This document shows positions 40,859 through 54,900 of a stretch of 64,000 nt of DNA, piece after piece. Within the stretch, counting starts at the first letter, position 1, and every line of letters starts with the position of its first letter. Below the pieces are notes generated by a model that did not search any database, was not told where the DNA came from, and saw only the letters and a program-made list of their open reading frames with translations. The translations under genes were made by a program, and so were the position numbers. The DNA lies in the NCBI GenBank assembly GCA_947179485.1, contig OX359250.1, positions 19,202,539-19,266,538 on the forward strand, given 5' to 3'. Source of the stretch: Allacma fusca (lineage: Eukaryota > Arthropoda > Collembola > Symphypleona > Sminthuridae).

Positions 40859-43800
40859 GACTGAGTCTTATACCTTGAGGTCAGTGCTTCATGAAACCAA
40901 TCCAATTATTGAGTACTTTCCAGAGTCCAGAAGTTACTACAAGAGTGGAAGTGTAATTATTTGTACTAAAAATTCTCGAAAATTGAGAAAGATCAATATA
41001 ATTCATTGGGGTGATATTTCAAAAAATTTAAACTATCAACTAACTCCTGTCTCAGCATTGTAGAACTTTACCCTACAAATAATATTTAGGTCGAAGCAGA
41101 GGGAAAGATTCGAAAAAAAATTATCACAGTTGTTTACTCGTCTCTTCCCAATCTCTTCAATTTAATCTAGAATGCTGGTATATGACTTTTGGCATGTTTA
41201 TTTAATTGGGATCAGTGGACAGGTGGATACTGTGAGGAAAAAATGTGGTCCAGTTCGGGGGTCAATATTGAGCTTGACGAAGGAAAGAGCGACTGGGAAA
41301 ATCCAATACAATGGATCGTGGCGGACTGAATTAACAGTAAATGCATTAGAATGCATTGCAGATAGATACACACTGAGGTTTCCCTCCTAGTTTGTATTGG
41401 CGCCTTGGAGTCCCCTTTGTATTACTCTATGGATATTTTTGTCTCAAAGTGCCCCAAGCCCCTGCTATGCGACATGCCCGGCCAAATTACCATTACCTGT
41501 TACTGTTACTGTTACCTTTCCTATGCCATTACCTACGGACGGATAAGACTCAATTCAATACCAGTGATAATTAATAAAATTCTGTTTCCCCATATAAATG
41601 ATCATACATTCGACTCTTCTCTCTTGTTTGGCAGAAATATAATTAATGATTTTTCATTTTGTCCAATTTTTCCTGGGGTACTGTGAGACGTTCTTAAAAA
41701 AAGCATTTAATTGCCCCCCCCCCGACCCTGAGAAACACGAGCATTTTGATACTCTGGTCTGATTTTTGTTCTTCATACTCGACATTTGTTCAGAGCTTGT
41801 GGGGAGCAACTGATAGAAGATACAAGGACAGTTTGGTTGAAGTTTTGGACTCTGCTGCTACTACTACCGGCTAATAACGATGATGTATCTAAAATAATTC
41901 GAATTTTAATGGATTGTGGGAAGCAGGAACAACGTTACGGATTTTGAGAATCAAATGCTGTCAACTCTGCTGGGGATTTTTGTGCAGGTAGAGAATTGTT
42001 TTAAAATTAAAGCTACCAGATAGAAATTCGAAGTCAGGTCAGTGATTTGGTAAAAAAAATTACAAACCACGATTATGAAAAGAATGGTGTTAATCTGGGA
42101 TAAATAAATAGGTTACAGAACTATGCAAGTGAAAGGTTATACTGGTGTGTTGGGATACTCGGAATCGGAATGCGGGAGGGGTAATAAAAGAAAGCTATTT
42201 ATTTCATATTTACATGAAGTTTAATTTTAGACATTCCTAAACCGTATTTCCTTACAGAAATGAGAAAGGGGCAGGATTAATGCACTCATACGGAATTGGA
42301 ATAATTAAGTAATTGGTCTCCACCGGTACAAATGAGGATCAAATTGCATCTATTGTTTTGCAGGAGAAAGTAGTGTTTTTAAATTATTTTCATTCGAATG
42401 ATTTTCTGGGGCTGTAGTTTACAAATGTGTGCGTTATTATTTCACAATTTTATAGTGTTATTATGTGGTTTTGTATCCTGTTGTATATTAAATGGGAAAT
42501 TACTCTCATAGATTTCATCAGAATGTGAGGAGCACTAAGAAATGCAAGCCAAAACAACGCACAGTTATGCATGTGTCGATACAATGCACGAAAAAATTCA
42601 TTGACATGAGGAATGACGTTCACTATTTAAGTATGCTTTATTGTCTATCGGATAGAACTGGTATCGCTGACATTGGAATTGTAAATGCGCTCCTTTAATT
42701 ATTATTATACTTGAGTAAATGGTATTTCGTATACCAGTACAGTGCAGACATTCGTGCATGAATTAACGCATACGTTAAAGTTCCACGTGCCATAGATGCT
42801 GGCTTGCGAGTTTTTAATATTTAATAATTATCTATACAAAATTTGGAAGAATATCCTCTCGCAAAATCACACATGTGTGTACAGGATATTGGGGAAAATT
42901 GAAACATTTGAGATAGTAGATGACATTTGACATTGCGTTGAGTGCATTACATTTCACGAGGACATGTGAGACATAATAAATATATTCCTGGGTATGGGAA
43001 GGATCATACTACTTACAATTAGTGGCTATTATCATTGAAACGTTTCAAAGTTAAAGCATGCAACCCTATAATCCTACTATCCTACCCTTTTTCCAATGAT
43101 TAATCTTCAAATTGCAGTATGTACTTGTTAACTGGAGAATGCTACTGCAGAACTTCAACAAGCAACTTCTAGTTTATTTCGCTTGAGCCGAGCATAATCA
43201 ATGGACATCCTATCCAACAGTATCATGCAAAGTCCATTCACTTCGCCTCTTAACCTTGATCAACACACTTCATTGACTGTGTAACCTCAAATTACTCAGT
43301 AATTCTCAACATGCTCGAAATTCCACGCATATAATAATATATATGTATATATTTATGTGCACTTTCAACCCATTGTGAAATTAAAAACTTTAATAATTTA
43401 CATACTAATGCCAATCCAATCGTTTAACCCTTCAAATCTACCCATATAGATTATTATTTATACTGCATATACATACGTACTTAATCTAAGATAAAAAAAA
43501 CGTGAGAACCGCGATAAATTCATTGGAGTACCCACACTCACAGTCAGTTGATAAACACAAAATTGAGACTAAATATTTAAATTGTAATGTAATACATGCA
43601 ATACGCTATTAGAAGAAGGCAAAGCCACAAAAAGCTACTTTAAAAGATAAATATGTAAAAATATGTAATTTATCAAATACGCATTTATTTTTCTCAAGGT
43701 TAGCGAAAAGAACTGTAGTTGTTGTAGGTTGTAACACTTTGGTAGCTTTTTGAGCTGTGGTACTTCTGCAGTTGTTAATTAAAATTGTCAAAATGTTACT

Positions 43801-44500
43801 CACATAATAACAATTTTATTGTTCAACAGCTTTTGATGCCTGAAGCCCAATTCTTGGGGTTTGGATTACGGTAATAAACGCCATGCCTCAAACAATGATC
43901 ATTTGATCGCGTGTTCACAAAAAAAACATTTAAAAAATAAAAGAATTCAAAATAATTCCCGAAGCTTGTTATGAAGTTTCTACTAATAGCGATAATAATT
44001 ATTAGGCATTTTTCATATATTTTTTCCCCCGGAATTGTTTTCATACGTTTCAACATCAAGCTAGGCGATAGGCTGATAGAGCATGCCATTTTGTATTAAA
44101 AGAATATCACATTGAGAGCAGTTTTTTAATGTCACAATTCCTTACTTTAGTTTCAATCCCTATACCTCTTTACCTTGTACCCATTAAACGGCCTGAAATT
44201 TTATTTAATCATTGTTTGCTCTTTAGTTACCTTAAAAGGTGTAATAGAAAAAAATAAACTTAATCAATCATTTTATACTGAAACATGAATCTCAGACACT
44301 TTTGACATACACCACCAACATTGAGCAATTGAGCAAATAAAGTTTTCTTTTCGAAATCCACTGTAAGGGTCACTAGAATTAGAGTCATGTCATAATATGT
44401 AACTACTGATTTTGTAATACGGGTACAATTTTTTGTTAAATTAGTTGCAAAATTTGTTTTTTGAAATTTACAAAACTGAAACGGAGACAGCTTATTAAAA
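40859..44500. other. Intergenic DNA between divergent RECQL4 and the PGP-motif gene
   Basis: The two genes are transcribed away from each other, so both promoters lie here. It contains AT-rich DNA, a poly-C run near 41708 and a short TTACTG simple repeat near 41500. No further exon chain was found. Confidence 0.4.
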
Positions 44501-47013
44501 ATGTTCGGCACACCTGGTTCTCTGACAATGTACTCCACGGCATGTCGACCTGGACTGCCGCCGCCAAATGACACACCACCGACTATCGGGCCAGCTACCT
44601 ATTACGTAAAGCCTGTTTCTTGCCGACCATGTGTACCAGGTTGCAAAATTATTCAAAACCTTCATAAAGTTTTGTAGGGACAGTAACCTAAATGTGTATC
44701 ATAATTACCATTAGGACTTTAATATTTCTCTGCAGAAAACGTTGCGCCTTTCAATACCACGGGAATTCGAAGAGTTGTTACGCCCAATGGATACCCCAGC
44801 CCTAGTGAATACTTGCCATATATTCAACCACGTTATGCCTCTGTTAGTTGAGCTGTCTTATTATCTCTCTTTAAGTAAATTAATTAGTTTGTAGCCGCAA
44901 TTTCAATTTATTATCGATGCTTTCTTCAAATAGGGCTCTCCAATAATGAGAGGTCGCCACCGCTTTCCACATGGACAGTACTGGAGTTGTGGACCAGGGC
45001 CAGCTTATAAAGTGCGCGACCCCTGGATAGCCCTTGTGGAAGAATGTCAGGATATGACCAGTAAAAGGGTACTGCTTGCTAGCAAATTTGTACTGATTCA
45101 TTCAAAAAAATCAACCTCACTCTTTCAAAATCTTGTAAGAACTAACTCCTAAATATTGCTTTGCAGTGGCGTGTGCCCTACAAAAAGTATAAATCCACAA
45201 ATTGCCCCAGTGTATTCCATCCCTTGGAACTTCGAACGTTCATCTCCGGTCTGGATGGAAGAACGTATCCTGTCAGGAATAAAAATTGGGGAGCAAAAAT
45301 TCCCGGACCAATTTACAACACATTGAATGTAAAGCCTTTTTTTCGGCTTTCGATTTAAAACCATGCTTTATTTCTGGAAATTGAAGAAATATTTGAAAAA
45401 AAATTCGCCATACTATTATGCATTATAACAGATTCGGACTTCCCGATCTCAAAACCCAAGAATTGTTGATTTCTCTCATAGCAAGGGCAGGCCCCCATTG
45501 TTTAAAATTTCTCCGGGATTTGGTCCAGCTGATTTTACTATCCCAAGAGATTTAAACCGTAATGGCGGAATTTTCCTCAGTAAAAGTGACTGTCCCGAGT
45601 GGAGCACATACCGGTTATTTGATTTCATCGTGTGCAAAACCTCTAAAACTGTAATCCTCATTCGATGTTCGCAGCTATATACACACGATAATTTGAACTA
45701 CTTTGACGTATATAGACAAACATTTTACTATTCATTGCGCAGATATACCCGAGTCCGTTTGATCACTATGTCAGAGGGGGCTTAGACTCCATGAGCCCTA
45801 AAGCAGTTTCCGCCCCATTTAAATCTACAGTTCCGGTGAGTCTCATCGGTAATAATTAATTAATGATGAAGATACTGGGTGAAGTAAATGAGTCATGTAA
45901 GTCTGAGATTTGGCATTTATGTTCTTTAAAACTTAGCGGCTGGGATACGACAACAAATTTATTACTCCGAGTCCTCTAGACTACTTCAAAGTCGTCCTTA
46001 CCCCCGATGATTTAGATCCTCCGGTATATCCCAGAAATCCAAGTTATTTCACTTTTCCACCTGAACCACCCCCATTTAACTGTACGCAAGAACGGTTCTA
46101 TGAGCCAAGGTTAATTGAAGAATTCTTCAATCGTCCAAGCCCTGCCGACTACGACATTCCCAGTTTCACGGATTTACTCTGGTGTGAATGCAAGTGTAAC
46201 ATACCTGCCCTCTGTAACCCTAAATTAGGATTTTTGACATCAGCGGATGCCCGTCCAGAAAAGAAATACGACACCTGTCCTGGTGGATCAGATGATGAAC
46301 CAAGGAAATGGCGAAATATGCGACCGCGGAAAAGGTCCACTTACCCCTACCACGGACCCCCACCGAAATATCCAGTAAGTCCCAAATATTTTGCAAAGTA
46401 CTGAAATTAAGGAACATCCGTGAGCCTCTTCTAATTTCCTACTCTTTTAGGATTCTCCAGGACCAATTTACGACACAAACCCTCCTTGTAAAGCTGTGAA
46501 AGCAAGGAGGGAGTGGTGGGATCCGAGGAGGATTGTCGATATGGGCTTTAACAACTCTGGTTGCACAAGAAAAATGGTCCTTACTGATATTGACCCAAAT
46601 ATTCCTGGTCCAGGGTTATATTACGCCAACAAACCTCCCGTCCGGTGCATGACAGGCAATTTCAAAATAACGGGTCCAAGGGTAGCGAAGCACCACAGTT
46701 TTGGACCTGGTCCTCGGCATAAGGTAATAGTGGCAGGGGAACTTTTATCCGAATTATTTAAGTTGGGATTGAAATTCTCTATCAAATGATTTTTATCCAG
46801 TTACATGACAAAGTAAGCAGCAGTACTTGGCGGGGTACACATCTGGGGACCTTTAACATTTACTTGAAAGGGGTGCGAGCTCAGCGTCCTAGTGCTGGTG
46901 GTTTCAGGCCTCATGGGCCCCTTGATAAACTTGGGGATGACGCCGCCGGCATCTGCAGGGATGATCAATATTTGTGTGATCTTTGCCCGACGGAAATTAA
47001 AAAACAGTTGTAA
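44501..47013 (+). CDS. SHIPPO/STPGR-like protein with PGP-Y repeats
   Basis: Nine in-phase exons give 592 residues: 44501-44639, 44736-44842, 44934-45068, 45167-45328, 45432-45650, 45743-45835, 45937-46374, 46451-46723 and 46801-47013. The protein is rich in Pro, Arg and Tyr and carries recurrent PGPxxY-type motifs: GPATY (30-34), PGPAY (103-107), PGPIY (173-177), GFGPADF (210-216), PGPIY (434-438), PGPGLY (483-488) and GPGPRH. These resemble SHIPPO/STPGR repeats of ODF3 and CIMAP proteins, which line axonemal microtubules of sperm and cilia. No signal peptide or membrane segment is seen. The exon 5 donor is the least certain junction (GTGTGC at 45630 is an alternative). A sperm-flagellum role is inferred from the motifs only. 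Confidence 0.8.
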
Positions 47014-49419
47014 ATATACAAATTTTATTGAGTAAGCTAAAGATCATCATCCTCATGTCATAATGTAGTAACCCCTCGGCATACAGATTTTAGAACCGTG
47101 TCAACAACTTTTGCCGGACAATTTTATCTGTCAAATGTTAATAGTCGGCAAACCATCTCTCCTCAAAAGTCCCATTCAAAGTGTGTTTTTAAAAAGTGAG
47201 TATAAAAAACCCACTGAATAACCGTGAACTAAAAAACCTGGCACTTGCCCCATTAATTCAATTCATTGAAATTAGGGGCAAGCGTGGAATATTTTTTTTA
47301 TTTGTACAATAAAATAAAGGGACGCCAATCAAAAGCAGGATGAAACATAATAAGTGTAGCACATATACAACATTCGCAAACTCAGGCTCCGGAACTGTCA
47401 GCAGAAGACAATCTTGCTCTTGCTCTACTCTACAGCTCCATATTAGATTCTATTAATAACTAAAACTAGAGTCTTGAAGAAGTATGTACATGCAATTTTT
47501 TTGAATGACGTATAAGTATCCTAGAGACACGAGACTATCGCACTGATAGCATTGAACGTCACCGTGATAAAGTCCTTGTAGCCTTGTACCTTGTACTTGT
47601 TGCACTTCTCGTCACATTGTTCCAACTTTTTCCCATCCTTCCCACACGGATTCTGCCATCCTATCCTAGTCTATTACCTTTTATTACCTACAAAAGCATA
47701 CATACCACTTACTACTACATACTTGCCTATATTTTAACAGCACGTGTAGATATTCACATTACATAAACGTGTAACCTACACACATTAAAAAAATCACCGG
47801 CGATTAGCACTAACATTTATTCACTAAGAGGCGCAGTGTTCAATTGTGGCGTAACGTCGATCAGGACTGTCATTTACTGTTTACACTCCAAGTTCACTAA
47901 TGGAACTTTCAATAAAAATCGTATATACCCCATGGCATTCTAAAATTTAAAGAAAATTAATTTCAAGAAATTTAAAGACGGAAATCAAACGCTAACTTCG
48001 CCTGCGACAGCTAGCTATTTACTAATAATTACCCCTCCATAGCAAAACTTAACATAAACAATGTTCTGACGGTACGTGGCACAAGTTCTACGCCCTTTTC
48101 TTTGCAAAAACATATTTCCATGGATTTGTGATGGGGATTAAAATTTAATAATGTTTCGTATTAATTTTCTGAGGTCGAACGGATGACCTTATTTCCTCCA
48201 TAAAGAATACTCCTTAATGTCCTTAAACCTTCTCAATTTTTTAATTCCCTCTAACTTTCAAAAGTAGAGTTCCATCAGTGTCATTTCCAGCTCCTATCTA
48301 TACGAACGCACAAGCAAGATCCCCAGCATCCACAATAATGATCTTTACTGTTTCACAATGTCTCACTTCGCCCCTACAAATACGTACAGCACTGATCACA
48401 TGGCGAGAGAGTGCACACACCGCATTATAAAATATATAAATTAGGGTTTAATGCAGCTAGACATTATATGTTTAGCATTTAGATGTACAAATAGTAATGT
48501 GGAATATTATGAGAGCATATATGTGTAGTTTTAAACTGAAGTTTTTAAAATTGCATGGACATAATATACTTATGTAGAGACACGCAGGAGTTTTAGGATA
48601 AAGCTGCCTAAGTATTTGCTTTGCCTTTTAAAAAGCACTCACAGAAGCCGTCAGAATGTGTGCTTATATGTATGACGCTTGGAGCGTGGCTGGTTGCGTA
48701 AGGGAAGGCGGAACATATTGGGGAGCATATTACACACAAGCATGCATGCTTTCGCGTATAGGGAGAAAGAAGGGGGCTCAAAGTCAAAAGACACAATTAA
48801 CTCTGCAGTCGTTCCTTTCGTGCCGCAAGCGCTGCTGTGGACGGTGATGTGCTTGTATGTCTCTGCAGTAGTCTCTCCCTTTTTTTTTGTTGTATTAGTT
48901 CCAGTTTCCAGTTCCAATTGCTAATATCCTGAATATTTTTGCAGTGGAATTATTTGAGTTTAATCTGGAAGTATTTGTTTATATTTGGATTAGAAATTCT
49001 CCATTGAAATTGTTGTTGTTGTTCTAGTTTCAGGGTTCAATTTCTAAAAGTTGAAGATTACTTCCTAACAAATATCCATGTGATTTGTATTTCCTGTCTT
49101 AAAACTATACGCGGAACGGAAAGTTTTAAGAATTTTTTTTTAGTCAGTCATCTTCTGGTGCAGTATTATTAAAGGAGTGTATTAATTTAATTTAGGTACT
49201 ACTTCCTCAGCGATATTATATATAGTTATCCCTGGTGGAAACTGATTTAAATATTCCAGTTAATTGTCTCTCAACACATTTACACTTTGAGTAACGTGTG
49301 TGTGTGTCTGTAATTGAGTACTTACTTACTATTACTTATAACCCTGTAGAGCACACTTTCTCTTTTTTGTGAGTACAAATTTGAGCTGCACCTTTATACG
49401 GAACATACGATTCGAAATA
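47014..49419. other. Intergenic DNA between the PGP-motif gene and slowmo
   Basis: Both neighbours are on the plus strand. An imperfect hairpin lies at 47244-47282 (CTTGCCCCATTAATTCAAT against ATTGAAATTAGGGGCAAG). The last few hundred bases should include the slowmo promoter and 5' UTR, with a GT microsatellite near 49298. The overlapping frames near 48600-48920 on both strands show no coding features. Confidence 0.4.
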
Positions 49420-50759
<1,340 letters not shown>

Positions 50760-51925
50760 TGTTTTTAGTTGTAGGATCGAGGAAATTATTACCATAATAT
50801 TATGATCATATATTAGAAAACATGAAATTATTGAAATCATGTGCTTAATATAGCTCAAAAGATTCAACTGTTTGAGACAAATAAACCGAAATCTCGCTGT
50901 GAACATATTGACGTATGCTACACGAATTTTGGTCCTTAGTTCATATGTACATAGATACCATCTGCCAGTTGCATATTACAAATGCGAATTGAAATCGGGG
51001 TTACGTAACACGAGAGTGCTGAAAGAAACCTTTTAATTCATATACACTCGCGTAGGAGGACCGGATCCTCAATGTGCTCGGTAAAACATTGTCAGTATGA
51101 AATCAATAATACTAACAAATTAGAGAACCAAATAATACTTAGAATGTCCCATTGTAAACTATTGTCAACTCACAATCAGTCATAAGTTACGACATCAGCT
51201 TCATAATATTTTGCTTTAACTTTTGAATTAAGCAGTGCGTTGCTCATCTGGATAAAATATGCTGGGAATCTAAGGTAAGTTGCTGTATAATTATATAATA
51301 TAATTATTAATATTTATATGCCTAAATACAGGTGAAAATAATCAGTATAAACGTTATAAAGGAAACAAAAAAATCACAAAAGTGAAACGTAAAAAAATAA
51401 AGTCATGCCTTACAAAAATGATCATCTTATAGCTCGTGTCACATCGAAACAAATAGGAAAACACTTACGATTACGCAACAAATTCATGTTATGTTGTGCA
51501 TCTTGTGTTTGTTCCTTAAAGCTATTACTTAAAGCAACCGATAAAAAAATACTAACATGTGAAATATTTGTAAAACAGGAACAATAAGAAAAGTATTTAG
51601 ATCTTAGATATCTGAGATACAAAATATATTAAAGTAAGCAGCATTAGACATTGACTAGAATCACGGACAAAAAAATTACATGTACAATGTATGCGAAATG
51701 AATTTATAGCCGTCAATTCACTAAACAAAAAAGACACCTACAAGGTGATTATTAAGGCTGGTTAAAGGTGGTTGGTGTGAAAGAGTGAGTTGGAGTTTCA
51801 GACTACGGAACAATGTCAGGGAGAAGCTCACCGTTCCCATTCTGAAAAAAGGAAAAATTACCTGTAGTAACACATTTTACACGATCATTACCATTTAGGT
51901 AAATTAATTAATTGCCACCCAAAAG
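50760..51925. other. Convergent 3' region of slowmo and ABCA2
   Basis: The two genes end towards each other here, so both 3' UTRs fall in this stretch. I see no other gene; the short frames at 51405-51622 overlap on opposite strands and show no coding features. Confidence 0.45.
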
Positions 51926-54900
51926 TTAATTTACTCGGAGCGTGTCAATGTCACTGTGTCGACTAGAATCACGAGAATTTTCTAAAATAGCATCGTTGAA
52001 ATCATCATCTGATGACATCTCGGGTTCAGCTAATGATGCTTGCGGCATTTCAAACTGGTCATTCTGATCTTTCACAAAGTTAATGAAAACCTGCACAGAG
52101 AAAATGCATTTCGTGATTTCCACACACCATCAATAAATATAAATACAAACATAGTTTTGCCCACGTAATTTCACTTACGTTGTCCAGTGTGTTCTGTGAG
52201 ACCGAATAGTCCCGAATAAAAACTTGCTTCATTGCAACTTCCATTTTGCTGAACACATCGTCCAGAAATACATACTGTGAGCTAAGCTCGTAGTGTAAAC
52301 AGTTGTAGTGCTTTTCCTGAAAGTATTAGTTAATAATAAAAGAATACAGGATACACAGATCATACAATGAGTGTGAACATAAGATCTTACCGCCAAGACT
52401 GCAAAAGGGAAGTTTTTCTTCATGTAAGCTTCCACGTTAGTAGTATCAATTTCAAGGCACTTAATCTTAATGGAATAGCCGTCACCAAACCTTAGAAATA
52501 AACATATTTTCAACAATCAATACTCTCAGGTTACAACAGTAACAGCAATTTACAGGTTTAATTCTTACTTGTTTTTCAAGTGTTGGGTACTGCCCAGGCA
52601 TTTGAAATGCCCATTAACCTGTCGAAATCAAACAATTGTAAGTAGTAGTACTGGTACGTACTAGTTGATTCAACAACTGCTAGTAAAAGTATTAAATATC
52701 ACTAGAGTTGTACAACTTACCATAATAGCCAAACGCGTGCATAGCATTTCGCATTCTTCCATGGAATGGGATGTGAAAACAATAGATTTCCCTTCCTTTA
52801 CCAACGTCAGAATAAAATCCCAAAGAAATCGCTTGGAATATGGGTCCATTCCAGTTGTGGGCTCATCCTGTAATACCGAATTCAAAAGAATAACTGTATT
52901 ACTGCATCCATTAAAAACATAATTGGAGTTTTGGGTTTCTTAGTGAAATTTCGAGTACAACTAGCATGCAATGCCACCAGAACAACCACAAGTCACATAA
53001 TAATGTAAAATGAATAATTAGGTACCAAAAATATCAAGGCTGGTCCGCCTATAAGCGCTATGGCAGTGGACAGTTTTCGTTTATTTCCACCACTGTACGT
53101 TCCAACGGGTCGGTCCGCATATTGAAGCAAATCCAATTTTGTTAGGGCCCAGTCAACCACATCTGATCTTGATTTTTTCATTACACCTCGTAGACTGTTA
53201 TTATTCAACAAAAAACGCTACTTTAGATATTTAATCATTTATAAATATTAGGCATCAAACATACTGCTAGAAAACTAGGAGTTGTGGCGTACAACATAAC
53301 TATTCAGTTCACTTTAATTGACGAACTTCAACTTACGTAGCATACAGATTTAAATGCTCTCTTGCAGTTAGCTCATCGTACAGTGCATCGAATTGGGGAC
53401 AGTAGCCAATGTATTGAAAAGCCGAATAAAGTTCACTTTTCACGCTATACCCATTGATGAAGGCATCACCCTTAGTTATTGGAGTATCTCCCGTCAGCAT
53501 TTTGAAGGTGGTACTTTTTCCTGCAAATTGTTAGGAAAACGTTTCCAGTTACCAACTCATTTTTAAACTATTCTGAAGTATGCTATGCTATAACTCTTAT
53601 TGATACTCACCGGCACCATTTACACCAAGTAGTCCGAAGCATTCACCTGGAGGAACTCCCCATGATAATTGATCAACAACTAGCTGTTTACCAGTTTTCC
53701 TTGTATGGTATACCTTTGTCAATCCTTGAACACTCAAAATGTCTTCGATTACAGAACCTCTGGCCACCCGCTTTTTTTCATTAAAAACATCTTCGTCCTC
53801 ATCTTCGAAATTATGTGATCCAATAAATTTTTTGTAAGCTCTAAAGCAAACCAAAAGATAGTCATATGTTATGCAGTTTTTAGCTTCAGCCTAGCTTTTC
53901 ACTTTCATTAATTATTTTCTGTACTATAATTACCTCGGTTTCCTGAAGAAATTGTACTCACATAATAACGTTATGATGAAAAAAGTAGCGCCGGTAGCTG
54001 CCATAGCAATAAGATTTCTACTGATAATGTCCCACGCAAATGGCGACTTTACCTTATGGTACTGACCTAAAGGGCAAATACAAGAAATTAAAACAGGTTT
54101 ATAAAATTTGATAACAATGCCTAAAATGGTTAATCATATCCGTACCAGTATTAAGTAGAAACTGATTATAATATTCGTTAAATGCTATTTCCATCAGTCC
54201 CCTTCCCAAACAATAGTTTGGAAATAATAGGAACAGAGTTTTCAACACATTATGGACTTCACCAAGCATCTGCAAGTCGTAATAAAATCACTTAAAATCG
54301 TTATCTAAATGCTAAATGCTGATTTACAATTCTGACGATCAATTACCTCGTCATATGAAAAGACTTCTAGAAGAAAGGAAGTGACGATGCAGGTAATTCC
54401 CACAAATAAGTTTCCAACAATTAGGCTTATATACGCTGAGCTTGGATCTTTGAATATAAACGAAGCCGGATACATAACAGGAGTGACGGACCATCTGAGT
54501 TACAAAAACAAGTAAGCGTATGTAAATACCTGGGACTAGAAGATGTAAATGTCACAATGCGCTTATTCAACAAGAGTAAAACTACAGCACTTACCCATAC
54601 ATTAGAAACAAAGATACAACAGCAGGGAAATTTTGTTTAGATGTATAGGCCGGAACATCAAAGATCAAAAGAATTAAAATGCAAAAAGCTGCGGGAACAG
54701 TGTAGTTGAGCTGGAAATCAAAACAGCAAAATGTTGAAACAAAAAGTGCTAAGAAATTCGTTGGTTGTTAGTTCGTTAACAACAGACAATAAAATTACTG
54801 CAAACTCACAATATCCCAGATGTAATTAGCAACCCAGTACACAATACGGTGTACACCACTGATTATTTGCAAATGCTTTGCTTTACTAGACCTCTCGTAA

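Noticed and set aside
48608..48924. Overlapping 60-90 residue frames on both strands
   Set aside because: No codon bias, splice context or family match; opposing frames of similar length point to chance.
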